Below, one piece after another: positions 54,938 to 64,000 of a DNA stretch of 64,000 nucleotides. Below the pieces are notes generated by a model. That model worked only from the letters and a program-made list of their open reading frames with translations. It was not told where the DNA came from and made no database searches. A program made the position numbers and the translations under genes. Location: assembly GCA_026625625.1 (NCBI GenBank), contig CP113055.1, forward strand, positions 622,501 through 686,500, read 5' to 3'. How positions within the stretch are numbered: the first letter of the stretch is position 1; each line of letters begins with the position of its first letter. The DNA is from Blastomonas sp. SL216 (lineage in GTDB: Bacteria > Pseudomonadota > Alphaproteobacteria > Sphingomonadales > Sphingomonadaceae).

Positions 54938-55929
54938 CAGCCGGACCCGTGCAAAAGATCGGGCGCAAGATTGCGCCATTGCGCCAGCAACCGCGTGGCA
55001 TCCTCGGTCGTCAGCGCGCGCAGATCGGCAGATGTCGGCACGTCCTCGGGACGCAACGAGGCGAGCGTCGCCATCCCCTGCAAAAGGCGCGTGGCGATAT
55101 CCGCATCCACCCCGCAGGCCCGCAGCACGACGGCGAGACGCGCCAGATCGGCATCGCGCAGCATGTCGAACAGCAGATCGGAGGGCAGGCCGCTCACCCG
55201 TTCCAGCATCGCCATCACCAGCGACGGTCCATTGTCCGCCAGCGCCCAATCGTCGCCGGCGCGCGGCAGCGTGAACAGGTGGCAGAAGCGCATCAGCCGG
55301 TGGGGGCGTCCGCGCCGCTCGTCAAAGCCCTGCAACAGCGCATTACCCGCCTGGCCAAGCGCGACCGGATCGGTGCCGGGCTGGTCCTGCAGCCAGGCCA
55401 GTGCGAGCCGGACGAGGCCGTGCAATATCTCGGGAGGCAGTTCATCCAGGTCGATGACAAAGGCCTGAGCACGGCTGAGGAAGCGGCTCTGGGCGATGAT
55501 CAATGCCATCGCCGCTTCGGACAATTCGTCCTGCGCGTCGGCGATCTGGGTTTCGACCCGGGGCGGCAGTTCGGGAATGTTGAGGCCGACCAGACCGGTA
55601 TGGCGGCACAGCCGCGCCTCGATCGCGCGCGCGTGCAGCAGCCGGATGGTCGGGCCGTGGCTGATCACGACATGCCGCGCCATTTCGCCAGTGCGCCCTG
55701 CATCATCGCGTCCGGCAAGGGCTTCGGCGAGGCGCGCAGCGATCGATTCGGCAAACCCGCCGGTCAGGCTCAGATCGTCCTCGCGCAGCGCCTGAGCGCT
55801 TTCGGGGAGCAGATGCTGGCGCACCAAAGCGGGAACCGCCATCGCCTGCCGGGCCTGCACTTCGGCCTGACGCAGCAGCGCGCCACCATCCCGTAGGGCC
55901 GGGCGTGCAGGGGCCATGTCGGTTTTCAT
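54934..55929 (-). CDS. DUF2336-like protein
   Basis: 331 residues, all helical, repeat-like. ETQIADAQDELSEAAMALII, EILHGLVRLALAWLQDQPGT and FDMLRDADLARLAVVLRACG resemble the HEAT-like DUF2336 proteins of alphaproteobacteria, which often sit near signalling genes. Function unknown. Its stop overlaps the GTG of the kinase-like gene, so the products are probably made in fixed ratio and may bind each other. Confidence 0.7.
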   Translation of the reverse strand: MKTDMAPARPALRDGGALLRQAEVQARQAMAVPALVRQHLLPESAQALREDDLSLTGGFAESIAARLAEALAGRDDAGRTGEMARHVVISHGPTIRLLHARAIEARLCRHTGLVGLNIPELPPRVETQIADAQDELSEAAMALIIAQSRFLSRAQAFVIDLDELPPEILHGLVRLALAWLQDQPGTDPVALGQAGNALLQGFDERRGRPHRLMRFCHLFTLPRAGDDWALADNGPSLVMAMLERVSGLPSDLLFDMLRDADLARLAVVLRACGVDADIATRLLQGMATLASLRPEDVPTSADLRALTTEDATRLLAQWRNLAPDLLHGSGW

Positions 55930-55989
55930 CGCCTTGCCCTACCAATGGCTGGTTAAAATGCTGTTAGTTCAATGTCGCAGCGCACTGGC

Positions 55990-57201
55990 TCAGATATGGG
56001 GCGGGGCCTTGTCCGCCGCAAGCGCATCCGGGCGTGTCTGCCACAGCAAAAGCCCGGTGAGCGCCAGATTCCACAGCATCAGCATCGGCATCAGCCCGCC
56101 AAGTGGCAGGGCGATCAGGGCAGCCAGTGCAATCAGGCTGGGCGATCCGGCCAGCCGTCGCCACAGCCGGGGCAGGGGGCCAGGCGTCCGGCCCAACACC
56201 GTGGCCAGGCCGGGCAGCAGCAGCGCGGCAAACAGGCCCGACAGCCTGTCCGATGCCGCGACGCTGAGCACCGTCACCACGATGAAGGCGAGCGCAAAGG
56301 CAGCATTGCGTGCCGTCTGTTCCCAGCTGCCGGTGATCGTCGCTGCGAAGCGCCCGAACAGGCGATTGGCGGCATGGCCCCCGGCGCGCCCGAGGACCAG
56401 CAGGGGGAGCGCCGCGACGCTGAAGCCCGCAGCCGCCAGGCCGATGCCCATCACCGGCAGCGCGATTGCCGACAGGCGCAGCGCAGGTCGGCTCCAGCGC
56501 GCGGACCAGGCCTTGCGGGCCAGATTGCCGAACAGGCCGGTATGCACCAGCCGCCCGCCCAGCGGACCGGCCGATCCGGCCAGCTCTTCCAGCGCCAGTG
56601 TCTCGATTTCGGGGGCGTTGCGCACCATCGCGATCCGCCCGGCTTCGGCGAGCGAAAAGGGCAGGATTTCGCGTCGATAGCCTTTCTGCACCGCCAGCCG
56701 CAGCAGTGCCGACTGGATGCTCCAGTCTTCGGGCAGGTCGCGCGCCTCGACCAGATCGCGCGCGCGGACACAGGCCAGACCCGCCCAGACATGGTTGATA
56801 TCGATCCGCTCGAACCGCTCGATCAGCACCCGTGCGCCTTCGCCGGGCGCGAAGCTGGCGACGAACGTGCCCGTCTCGCGCGCCAGCCGGTGCATGACGC
56901 CGGGCGCCACATACAGGCCATCGGCAATCACCAGCAGTTCGTCCTCGCTCGCCAGCCGCACGCTGATATCGGCGATCGAGCGGACGAGCTGGCAGGGAAT
57001 GCCGCGCTGGGCTGCATAGGCCTCGATCTCTCGCGTGCGATCGTCGACCGCGCCGACCAGGCACAAAATCTCGCCCGCACCGGCATCTGCCGCCAGATCG
57101 ACATGCAGCATCGCCAGCCGACCCTGCGCGAGCGGAAGCGATCCGCGCAGCGCAGTGCCGCCGGGAACAGTCTCGATCAGCGATATCAGCGCAGCGCGCA
57201 C
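55990..57201 (-). CDS. Membrane protein of unknown function with nucleotidyltransferase-like N-terminus
   Basis: 403 residues from GTG (AGGAG about 11 bases upstream). The N-terminal 200 residues have a Rossmann-like pattern (ILCLVGAVDDRTREIEAYAA, EDELLVIADGLYVAPGVMHR) that recalls sugar-nucleotide transferases, without a clear GxG loop. The C-terminal half has about six membrane segments (ALPVMGIGLAAAGFSVAALP, NAAFALAFIVVTVLSVAAS, SLIALAALIALPLGGLMPML). I do not recognise the family. It stands between the Hpt-like and DUF2336 genes on the same strand. Confidence 0.65.
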   Translation of the reverse strand: MRAALISLIETVPGGTALRGSLPLAQGRLAMLHVDLAADAGAGEILCLVGAVDDRTREIEAYAAQRGIPCQLVRSIADISVRLASEDELLVIADGLYVAPGVMHRLARETGTFVASFAPGEGARVLIERFERIDINHVWAGLACVRARDLVEARDLPEDWSIQSALLRLAVQKGYRREILPFSLAEAGRIAMVRNAPEIETLALEELAGSAGPLGGRLVHTGLFGNLARKAWSARWSRPALRLSAIALPVMGIGLAAAGFSVAALPLLVLGRAGGHAANRLFGRFAATITGSWEQTARNAAFALAFIVVTVLSVAASDRLSGLFAALLLPGLATVLGRTPGPLPRLWRRLAGSPSLIALAALIALPLGGLMPMLMLWNLALTGLLLWQTRPDALAADKAPPHI

Positions 57202-57300
57202 GTCGGGTTCCGGCTCCTAGGTTAGAGAAGCGGTCCTCTTATCGGCTGGCTGTAGGGATGCCAACCGGTGCTGGGCGATGCCGGCGCAATATGCGCGAGT

Positions 57301-57618
57301 TTACATGGAGTTGGGTGAGATTTCGCCGAAATCGCGCATCGCGGTGGCGAGGTCACGGAGCACCACCGGATCGCCGGGAGCACCCTCCAGCGCTTGATCG
57401 GCCAGATCGACAATGCCCTGCACGCCAAAGCTGGCTGCGAGGCTCTTCAGGCGAAGGGCGGCGAAATGCCAGTTGGCATCGCATCGCGCCCGGCCCAGCA
57501 GATCGATCTGCCGCGCCGCGCTTTCGATGAACGCGCCGCGCAGTTCTGCGAGAAGGTCGGGATCGCTGCCGACGGCTGCAGCCAAGGCCGCGTTCAAAGC
57601 TCCGGATTCATACGCCAT
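57301..57618 (-). CDS. Hpt-domain-like protein without phospho-acceptor His
   Basis: 105 residues (start 57618, MAYESGALNAAL). A four-helix histidine phosphotransfer fold is suggested by DLLAELRGAFIESAARQIDL, WHFAALRLKSLAASFGVQGI and DLADQALEG. In Hpt domains the motif is A-H-x-L-K-G/S; here it is A-L-R-L-K-S, with Leu55 in place of His. It heads the minus-strand cluster and is 70 bases from the divergent coiled-coil gene. Confidence 0.7.
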   Translation of the reverse strand: MAYESGALNAALAAAVGSDPDLLAELRGAFIESAARQIDLLGRARCDANWHFAALRLKSLAASFGVQGIVDLADQALEGAPGDPVVLRDLATAMRDFGEISPNSM

Positions 57619-57688
57619 GACATATCCGAATAGACCAACCGCCTTAACTTTCGGTTTCTGGCCGGGCAAAATCTGTTAAACATGTTCC

Positions 57689-60055
57689 ATGGGCGAGGGG
57701 AAAAAGATCATAGACCTGCGGCATGGTCGCAGCGACGAAAATCCTGCGGCGCAGGAGCCGGTTCCGGACATGGCGGCACCGGTTCTGTCGGCGCGCGCGG
57801 CTTCCGGGGAGGAAGGCGATTCGCACGTTCCATGGGCCGATGAGGAGGACGCGCCGGTGATCGGGCGGTCCATCGGTCTATGGGGCTGGGTGGCGCTTGG
57901 CACTGGTATCGTCTGGACCGCGGCCTATGTCTGGGCGTCGCTGCCGATGTGGCAGGGCATGATGACCCCGGCGCTCGCCACCCAGGCGCTGGCGCAATGG
58001 GCGATGCCGATGGTGCTGATCGCGGTGCTGTACCTCGCCTTTCAGCGCAACAGCACCAGCGAGGCGCGACGCTTTGCCCAGGTGGCAGGATCGCTGCGCG
58101 CCGAGAGCGCGATGCTCGAATCGCGGCTGACGCATGTGAATGCGGAACTGTCGCTGGCGCGCGAGTTTCTCGCCAACCAGAGCCTTGAGCTGGAATCGCT
58201 CGGCCGGGTTTCGAGCGACCGGCTGCGCGGGTTCGCCGAGGAACTGCGCGCGACCATCGAGGCAAGCGATACCGGGATGCGCGCGATCGGCGAGGTCAGC
58301 GCGGCGGCATCGGGCAATATGGAAAAGCTGCGCAACCACCTGCCGGTAATCGCCAATTCCGCCAAGGACGTGACCAACCAGATCGGCAATGCCGGGCGCA
58401 CCGCGCAGGGCCAGGTCGAAAGCATGATCAATGCGTTCCAGAAGCTGAACGCATTCGGCCAGGCGGCGAGCACGCAGATCGCCGCGCTGGTGCAGGAATC
58501 GGATGCCGCGACGCAGCGGCTCGCCCAGTCGGTGGATGCCAGCGGGACCGCGCTGACCCAGCAGGTGGCTGAAGCCAGCCAGCAGATGGACCAGGCGATC
58601 GAGACGGTCGCCAGCCGCCTCGCCAACACGCGCAGCAATCTGGACCAGACCACCGAGGCTCAAGCCGAGCAGCTCCGAACGCTGATCGGCGAGCTCGAAC
58701 GTTCGTTGCTGAGCATGGCTGACGCGATGGGCCAGCGCGCGGCAGATAGCCGCCGCGAGTTGCGCGTTGCATCGGACGACATGGGCCTGACTCTGAACGC
58801 CCTGGCGACATCGACCGGCGAAAGCGAGGCGACGATCCGCCAGATCATCGGAGCGGCGGATGCCCAGATCGGCGAGGCTGAGCGGCGGCTTCAGGCGATG
58901 GAGAAACAGAGCGGCGAGGCGCTCGCGAGACTCGCGTTCGCGCTGTCCGCGCTCGACGGCAATGTCGCTGCACTGACCGAAAAGCTGGCAGCCGGCAGCG
59001 GCCATGCCGAGATATTCGATGCCAAGTCGCAACAGGTGCGCTCGGTGCTTGAAAGCATCCAGCGGCAGGTGGGCGAGGCGATCCCGCAGGCGCTGACCGT
59101 TCTTGATGATCGCGCGGGCTCCAGCCGCGAGGGCGTCGGCGCGCTGCGCGAAGGCGTCTCGCAGGTCGACGACGAGATGATCCGGCTGGGTTCGGTGCTC
59201 GGCAATTTCGAGCAGCGCATTGCCGAGCAATCGGCCGAGATTGCCCGGCTGGCGCAGAACAGCGAGAGCGGCTGGCGTGCGCGCGCGGACGAAATCGGCG
59301 CGCTGATTGCCGCGATGCGCTCGGCACGCGACGAGATCGACCAGATCAACGACCATAGCGCGATCAAGCTGGTCGAAACCATGCGCGATGTTCAGCGCGA
59401 GGCGCAGGCCGCCGGGGATGAAGCCCGCCGGGCGATGGATCATGCCATTGCCGGGGCCACCGAAAAGCTGGGCAAGGATAGCGGCGCGGCGTTGGAAAAG
59501 GTGCTGCGCGGCAAGGCCGAGGAACTGGTCGGCAAGCTCGAAAGCGCGATCAATCGCGCGGTCGGGGCCACCAGCGATGCCAGCCTGCACCTCAAGGACC
59601 AGCTGGCGCGGGTCGATGACTTGGCCACGCATCTGGAACGGCGGGTCGCCGATGCACGCGAGCTGGCCGAAGAGCGCACCGACAATGATTTCGCGCGGCG
59701 GCTCGCTTTGCTCACCGAATCGCTTAATTCGACCGCGATCGATGTCGACAAGATCCTGTCGACCGAGGTCAGCGACACCGCCTGGTCAGCCTATCTGCGC
59801 GGGGATCGCGGTGTATTCACCCGCCGCGCCGTCCGCTTGATAGACAATGGCGAGGCGAAGGACATCGCCGCAGCCTACGAGAATGACGCGGAATTCTTCG
59901 AGCTGGTGAACCGCTATATCCACGATTTCGAAAGCATGCTGCGCACCGTGCTGTCGACCCGCGACGGCGGCGTCATGGGTGTGACGCTGCTGTCGTCGGA
60001 AACCGGCAAGCTCTATGTCGCACTGGCTCAGGCAATCGAGCGTTTGCGCAACTGA
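57689..60055 (+). CDS. Large two-TM coiled-coil protein (TipN-like?)
   Basis: 788 residues. Residues about 60-120 hold two membrane helices (LWGWVALGTGIVWTAAYVWA, WAMPMVLIAVLYLAF). The following 550 residues are an almost unbroken coiled coil with apolipoprotein-like repeats (QRLAQSVDASGTALTQQVAE, MGQRAADSRRELRVASDDMG). The last 120 residues form a compact end (WSAYLRGDRGVFTRRAVRLI). The layout of two N-terminal TM segments plus a long coiled coil is that of the Caulobacter polarity factor TipN, but homology is not shown. No methyl-accepting HAMP domain is seen. Confidence 0.8.
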   Translation: MGEGKKIIDLRHGRSDENPAAQEPVPDMAAPVLSARAASGEEGDSHVPWADEEDAPVIGRSIGLWGWVALGTGIVWTAAYVWASLPMWQGMMTPALATQALAQWAMPMVLIAVLYLAFQRNSTSEARRFAQVAGSLRAESAMLESRLTHVNAELSLAREFLANQSLELESLGRVSSDRLRGFAEELRATIEASDTGMRAIGEVSAAASGNMEKLRNHLPVIANSAKDVTNQIGNAGRTAQGQVESMINAFQKLNAFGQAASTQIAALVQESDAATQRLAQSVDASGTALTQQVAEASQQMDQAIETVASRLANTRSNLDQTTEAQAEQLRTLIGELERSLLSMADAMGQRAADSRRELRVASDDMGLTLNALATSTGESEATIRQIIGAADAQIGEAERRLQAMEKQSGEALARLAFALSALDGNVAALTEKLAAGSGHAEIFDAKSQQVRSVLESIQRQVGEAIPQALTVLDDRAGSSREGVGALREGVSQVDDEMIRLGSVLGNFEQRIAEQSAEIARLAQNSESGWRARADEIGALIAAMRSARDEIDQINDHSAIKLVETMRDVQREAQAAGDEARRAMDHAIAGATEKLGKDSGAALEKVLRGKAEELVGKLESAINRAVGATSDASLHLKDQLARVDDLATHLERRVADARELAEERTDNDFARRLALLTESLNSTAIDVDKILSTEVSDTAWSAYLRGDRGVFTRRAVRLIDNGEAKDIAAAYENDAEFFELVNRYIHDFESMLRTVLSTRDGGVMGVTLLSSETGKLYVALAQAIERLRN

Positions 60056-60064
60056 TTGCGTTGG

Positions 60065-61528
60065 TCAGTCGCGCCTGGTCGCGCTGACCTCCTGAACCGG
60101 CGGAGCATTCTCCCAGCCGCCGCCCAGCGCGCGGAACAGCGATACTTCCGCCTCTGCGCGCGAGGCTGCCGCCGATCCGCTGGCGGCGCGGGCGGTCAGC
60201 AGGTTGCGTTCGACCTCGAGCAGCTGCAGCGCATTGTCGCGACCGGCACGGAAGCGGATGCGGGTGATGCGGGCGACCTCTTCAGCCGCCTTGGCAGCGG
60301 CGCTCAGCGCCGCTTCCTGTTCGACAGCCGCCTTCAGACGGGCGAGCGCCTGTTCGGTTTCCTGCAGCGCGGTCAGCACGGCACCATCAAACGCCGCGAG
60401 CCGGGCATCGGCCTGGGCCGAAGCAGCATTGACCCGTGCCCGGGCCGCGCCATCGATCGGGATCGACCATGAGATGAGCGGGCCGAGCGAAAAGCCCAGA
60501 TTGTTCGACTCGGTCAGCGCTCCGGGTGAGGTGCCGCCGATCGAGAGCGAGCCTGCCAGGCTTATCGATGGATAGAGCGCCGCCGTCGCAACGCCCACGC
60601 GTGCGGTATCGGCTGCCAGCCGGGCCTCGGCCGCGCGCACATCGGGACGGCGCGCCAGCAGCGCGGCGCCATCGCCCACCGGGATCGGGGTGCGGACCTT
60701 GGGCGGCGTGGTGCACGCGGCTGCGGCGGCATCGATGCTGCTGGGCGTGTCGCCGGTCAGCGTTGCGAGCGCATAAAGCGCCGCGCGCTGTTCGGCCTCG
60801 AACTGCGGCACCTGCGCCTGTGCCTGGGCGACCAGCAGCTCGGCATTGGCGACATCGCGCCGCTGGCCGCGGCCTGCCGTGAACAGCCGCTGGTTGAGGT
60901 CGAGCGTGCGCTGCTGGGTGGCCAGCGATTCGCGGGCGATATCGGCCTGCAGCCTGCTCGAACATGCGAGCGCATAAGTGCGCGCGACCTCTGCCGCCAC
61001 GCTGACCCGGGCCGCGTCCAGATCTGCCTGCGCCGCCAGCGCATCGCCGCGCGTCGCCTCGACCGAGCGGCGAACGCCGCCGAAAAGGTCGATTTCATAG
61101 GAGGCATCGCTGGCAAGCTGATAGAAATCAAAGGTCAACGGTTCGGGCGGGGCAAAGCCGACGCCGGCATTGGCCCCGGTGCCGACTTGGTTGGTATTGG
61201 CCGATCCGCTGGCATTGACGCTGGGCAGCTGCCGCGCCCTGGCCTCGCGGATCAGCGCGCGCGCACGGCGCAGATTGGCGCTCGCCTCACGCACGCTGGT
61301 GTTGCGGGCCAGTGCTTTGGTGACCAGTGCGTCGAGCGCCGGATCTTCGAACAGACGCCACCAACCCTCGGGCAACGGGCTCTGGGCAAAGCGCGGATCG
61401 GCGCCTTCGGCAAAGCCCTGCGCCGCTGTGGAGGGCGTGGCGGGGCGCTCGAAATCCGGGCCGACGGTGCAGGCGGCCAGGCTTGCGCTCAACGCGGCGC
61501 AGGCGAGCAGGCGGGTTTTGAACATCAT
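60065..61528 (-). CDS. Outer-membrane lipoprotein of RND efflux system (OprM/NodT family)
   Basis: 487 residues. Lipoprotein signal LACAALSASLAAC with lipobox; then the family opening TVGPDFERPATPS, GWWRLFEDPALDALVTKALA and NTSVREASANLRRARALIRE. Duplicated channel-forming units follow. It should dock on the RND pump encoded upstream and release substrates outside the cell. The ATG overlaps the pump stop (ATGA). Its end converges on the coiled-coil gene, nine bases away. Confidence 0.92.
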   Translation of the reverse strand: MMFKTRLLACAALSASLAACTVGPDFERPATPSTAAQGFAEGADPRFAQSPLPEGWWRLFEDPALDALVTKALARNTSVREASANLRRARALIREARARQLPSVNASGSANTNQVGTGANAGVGFAPPEPLTFDFYQLASDASYEIDLFGGVRRSVEATRGDALAAQADLDAARVSVAAEVARTYALACSSRLQADIARESLATQQRTLDLNQRLFTAGRGQRRDVANAELLVAQAQAQVPQFEAEQRAALYALATLTGDTPSSIDAAAAACTTPPKVRTPIPVGDGAALLARRPDVRAAEARLAADTARVGVATAALYPSISLAGSLSIGGTSPGALTESNNLGFSLGPLISWSIPIDGAARARVNAASAQADARLAAFDGAVLTALQETEQALARLKAAVEQEAALSAAAKAAEEVARITRIRFRAGRDNALQLLEVERNLLTARAASGSAAASRAEAEVSLFRALGGGWENAPPVQEVSATRRD

Positions 61529-64000
61529 GGCTGGTGGCCCTCCAGTACGGGCATTGCAGGCGGGGGCGGATCGTCCTTGCGGCGGCCCATGCGCGCTTTG
61601 ATCCGCTCCTCCAGCGTGCGCACCATCACGTAGAAGGCGGGTGTGAACAGCAGGCCGAAGATGGTGACCCCGATCATGCCGAAGAACACCGCGATGCCCA
61701 GCGCCTGACGCATTTCCGCGCCGGGACCGCTCGAGATCACCAGAGGCAGCACGCCCAGGATGAAGGCGAGCGAGGTCATCAGGATCGGGCGCAGGCGCTG
61801 GGCTGCGGCATGACGCGCCGCCTCCAGCACCGACTGGCCGTGGTCCTCGTTATGCTTGGCGAATTCGACGATCAGGATCGCATTCTTGGCGGCCAGACCG
61901 ATCAGCACGACGAGGCCGATCTGAGTCAGGATGTTGTTGTCGCGCCCCATGGCATTGACCCCCAGGATCGCGGCAAGCAGGCACATTGGCACGATCAGGA
62001 TCACCGCCAGCGGCAGCACCAGGCTTTCATACTGGGCGGCGAGCAGCAGGAAGACGAAGATCACGCCGAGCCCGAAGACGAGGATGCCGGTATTGCCCGC
62101 GGCGCGCTGCTGATAGGCGATCTCGGTCCATTCATAGTCGAAGCCCTGTGGCAGCACCTTGGCGGCGACCTGCTCCATCATGTCGAGCGACTGTCCGCTG
62201 GAATAGCCAGGAAGGGTATCGCCCTGCAGTTCGGCTGCGCGATAGAGGTTGTACCGCACCACGCGATAGGCCCCGGAATCGTTGCGCAGGCTCATCACCG
62301 CATCGAGCGGCACCATCTGCCCGGTGGACGAACGCGTGCGCAGCCGTCCGATATCGGAAACATCGTCGCGATAGGGGGCATCTGCCTGTGCGGTCACGCG
62401 GAAGGTGCGGCCCAGGAAGTTGAAGTCATTGATATAGCTGGAGCCGAGATAGGTGCCGAGCGTCGAGAAGATGTTCTCCACCGGCACGCCAAGCTGCTCC
62501 GCACGCGCGCGGTCGATATCGGCGAACAGCCGTGGGGTGCGCGTGTTGAAGGTGGTGAAGGCACCGGCGATGCCCTCGGTCTGGTTGGCCGCGCCCATCA
62601 TCGCAAAGGCCGCGCCTTCCAGCGCCTGGAGCCCTGCATTTCCGCGATCCTCGATCACCATCTTGAAGCCGCCACCTGTGCCCAGGCCCGATACGGGCGG
62701 AGGGGCGATGACCAGGATGCTGCCCGCCGTGATCTGCGACATGGCACCGCGCAGCTGGTTGGCAACCTCGTCGGCGGTGATGCGGGTACCCGCGGGCTTG
62801 AGCGTGATGAAGATCGCCGCGGCATTGGGCGCGTTGGTAAAGGTTGCACCGTCAAATCCGGCAAACGCGATTGTGCTGACGACCGTGTCGTTCTTCAGCG
62901 CGATCGCCTGCGCTTCTTCCAGCGCGGCGGTGGTCCGCTGCAAGGAGGCGCCCGGCGGCATCTGCACGACGCCGATGAGATAGCCCTGATCCTGTGCCGG
63001 GATGAAGCCCGCAGGCGTCGCGGCAAAGCGCCATCCGGCCACCGCGATCAGCGCCAGATAAGCCAGCCCCATGAACATCAGGCTGCGCACGGTGCGCGCG
63101 GTGAGGCGGCCATAGCGTTCGGACAGATTGGCAAAGGCCCGGTTGAACCCGCGCGCAAAGCGCTGGCCCCAACCGCGCCAACCGGCGGGAATTGCGTCCT
63201 CGGAATGCGCGCGCGGCCGCAGCAGCAGCGCTGCAAGGGCGGGGGAGAGCGTCAGCGACACAAAGGCGGAAACCGCCGTCGCGCCAGCGATTGTCACGGC
63301 GAACTGCTGATAGAAGGCACCGGAGATGCCCGGGATGAAGGCGGTGGGAATGAACACGCCGCACAGCACCAGCGCGATCGCGATCAGCGCGCCTGACACT
63401 TCGTCCATCGTCTTGTGCGCGGCATCGAGCGGGCTCAGCCCCTCTTCCTCCATCAGGCGTTCGACATTTTCGACCACCACGATGGCATCGTCGACAACGA
63501 TGCCGATGGCGAGCACCATGCCGAACAGCGACAGGCTGTTAAGCGAGAAACCGAGTGCTGCCAGCACCGCGATTGCGCCTGCCAGCGCAATCGGGATGGC
63601 GATGATCGGGATGATCGCCGCGCGCCAGCTCTGCAGGAACAGCAGCACCACGATCGCGACGAGGATGATCGCCTCGATCAGCGTGTCCTGCACCGCCTCA
63701 ATCGAGGCTTCGACATAGCTGGTCGGGTTATAGGGGATGCTATAGGCCATGCCCGGCGGGAAATTCGTTTCCGCGCGCTTGAGCTCGTCCTCGACCGCCT
63801 TGGCGACGGTCAGCGCGTTCGAGCCGGGAAGCTGCGAGATGGCAAGCGCGACGGTCGGCTTGCCGCTGGCAAAGGCGTTGATGCTGTAATCCTGCGCGCC
63901 AAGCTCGATCCGCGCGACATCGGCCAGCCGGGTCAGCGCCAGGCCATCGCGCTTGATGACGATCTGGCCGAATTCCTCGGGCGTGCTCAGTCGTCCCTGA
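61525..64000 (-). CDS. RND multidrug efflux permease (HAE1/AcrB type), 5' end outside window
   Basis: About 825 residues visible; the frame runs off the right edge, so the N-terminus is missing. AcrB-type features: FPPGMAYSIPYNPTSYVEAS, VLLFLQSWRAAIIPIIAIPI, SLSLFGMVLAIGIVVDDAIV with the paired Asp of the proton path, GYLIGVVQMPPGASLQRTTA and IGLVVLIGLAAKNAILIVEF. A proton-driven inner-membrane pump for drugs or solvents. The adaptor gene is expected just beyond the right edge. Confidence 0.93.
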   Translation of the reverse strand, partial: QGRLSTPEEFGQIVIKRDGLALTRLADVARIELGAQDYSINAFASGKPTVALAISQLPGSNALTVAKAVEDELKRAETNFPPGMAYSIPYNPTSYVEASIEAVQDTLIEAIILVAIVVLLFLQSWRAAIIPIIAIPIALAGAIAVLAALGFSLNSLSLFGMVLAIGIVVDDAIVVVENVERLMEEEGLSPLDAAHKTMDEVSGALIAIALVLCGVFIPTAFIPGISGAFYQQFAVTIAGATAVSAFVSLTLSPALAALLLRPRAHSEDAIPAGWRGWGQRFARGFNRAFANLSERYGRLTARTVRSLMFMGLAYLALIAVAGWRFAATPAGFIPAQDQGYLIGVVQMPPGASLQRTTAALEEAQAIALKNDTVVSTIAFAGFDGATFTNAPNAAAIFITLKPAGTRITADEVANQLRGAMSQITAGSILVIAPPPVSGLGTGGGFKMVIEDRGNAGLQALEGAAFAMMGAANQTEGIAGAFTTFNTRTPRLFADIDRARAEQLGVPVENIFSTLGTYLGSSYINDFNFLGRTFRVTAQADAPYRDDVSDIGRLRTRSSTGQMVPLDAVMSLRNDSGAYRVVRYNLYRAAELQGDTLPGYSSGQSLDMMEQVAAKVLPQGFDYEWTEIAYQQRAAGNTGILVFGLGVIFVFLLLAAQYESLVLPLAVILIVPMCLLAAILGVNAMGRDNNILTQIGLVVLIGLAAKNAILIVEFAKHNEDHGQSVLEAARHAAAQRLRPILMTSLAFILGVLPLVISSGPGAEMRQALGIAVFFGMIGVTIFGLLFTPAFYVMVRTLEERIKARMGRRKDDPPPPAMPVLEGHQP

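Overview
This 64 kb window is a compact, GC-rich, gene-dense piece of bacterial chromosome. Gene content points to an alphaproteobacterium of the Sphingomonadaceae (Sphingomonas, Blastomonas or Novosphingobium type). Supporting signs are cpdR next to an N-formylglutamate amidohydrolase, DUF1465 and DUF2336 proteins, a GTTC-N7-GTTC LexA box in front of uvrA, and many secreted proteins typical of sphingomonads. The genus is inferred, not proven. There is one tRNA (Val-GAC), no rRNA, no CRISPR array, no insertion sequence and no prophage.

Left third (1-31 kb). After a truncated zinc-type dehydrogenase come envelope and housekeeping genes: glycine-zipper protein, GNAT, lipoprotein, DUF481 porin-like protein, rppH, esterase, TonB-C protein, bfr/bfd. 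At 10.1-11.0 kb lies a 900-bp gene-free region packed with operator-like palindromes. It precedes a TetR regulator, a haloalkane dehalogenase and a dienelactone hydrolase. The cyanide-insensitive bd oxidase operon (cioA-cioB-DUF2474) follows, then PsiE, a purine-salvage pair (phosphoribosyltransferase and adenine/adenosine deaminase, separated by a dispersed palindromic repeat), gpmA, a second copy of that repeat and a cytochrome P450. Next come a frameshifted LLM oxidoreductase, an RluA pseudouridine synthase overlapping arfB, a free-methionine-sulfoxide reductase, an RcnB/glycine-zipper protein with a recent tandem duplication, and a two-gene kinase-like operon behind a 24-bp palindrome.

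Middle third (31-49 kb). ptsP, a RodZ-like HTH protein, cpoB-tilS and ftsH form a conserved housekeeping block. It is followed by two small paralogous secreted proteins, a flavin oxidoreductase/thioesterase pair, tRNA-Val, cpdR divergent from N-formylglutamate amidohydrolase, and a candidate minus-strand small RNA with an anti-Shine-Dalgarno CCTCCTCCC stretch. Beyond it are an OxyR-like regulator without the peroxidatic cysteine and a three-gene type I-secretion-like operon (ABC, HlyD, TolC) whose ABC protein has lost every ATPase motif.

Right third (49-64 kb). uvrA carries a 113-bp palindromic element inserted in frame, and is translationally coupled to a nucleotidyltransferase-like gene that appears internally deleted. 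A cluster follows consisting of a histidine-kinase-like protein without the phospho-accepting His, a DUF2336 protein, a membrane protein and an Hpt-like protein also without its His, divergent from a large two-TM coiled-coil protein. The window ends in an RND efflux pump with its outer-membrane lipoprotein.

The most unusual items are the operator array, the in-frame repeat in uvrA, the ATPase-dead ABC exporter, and the cluster of phosphorelay-like proteins that lack phospho-accepting histidines.
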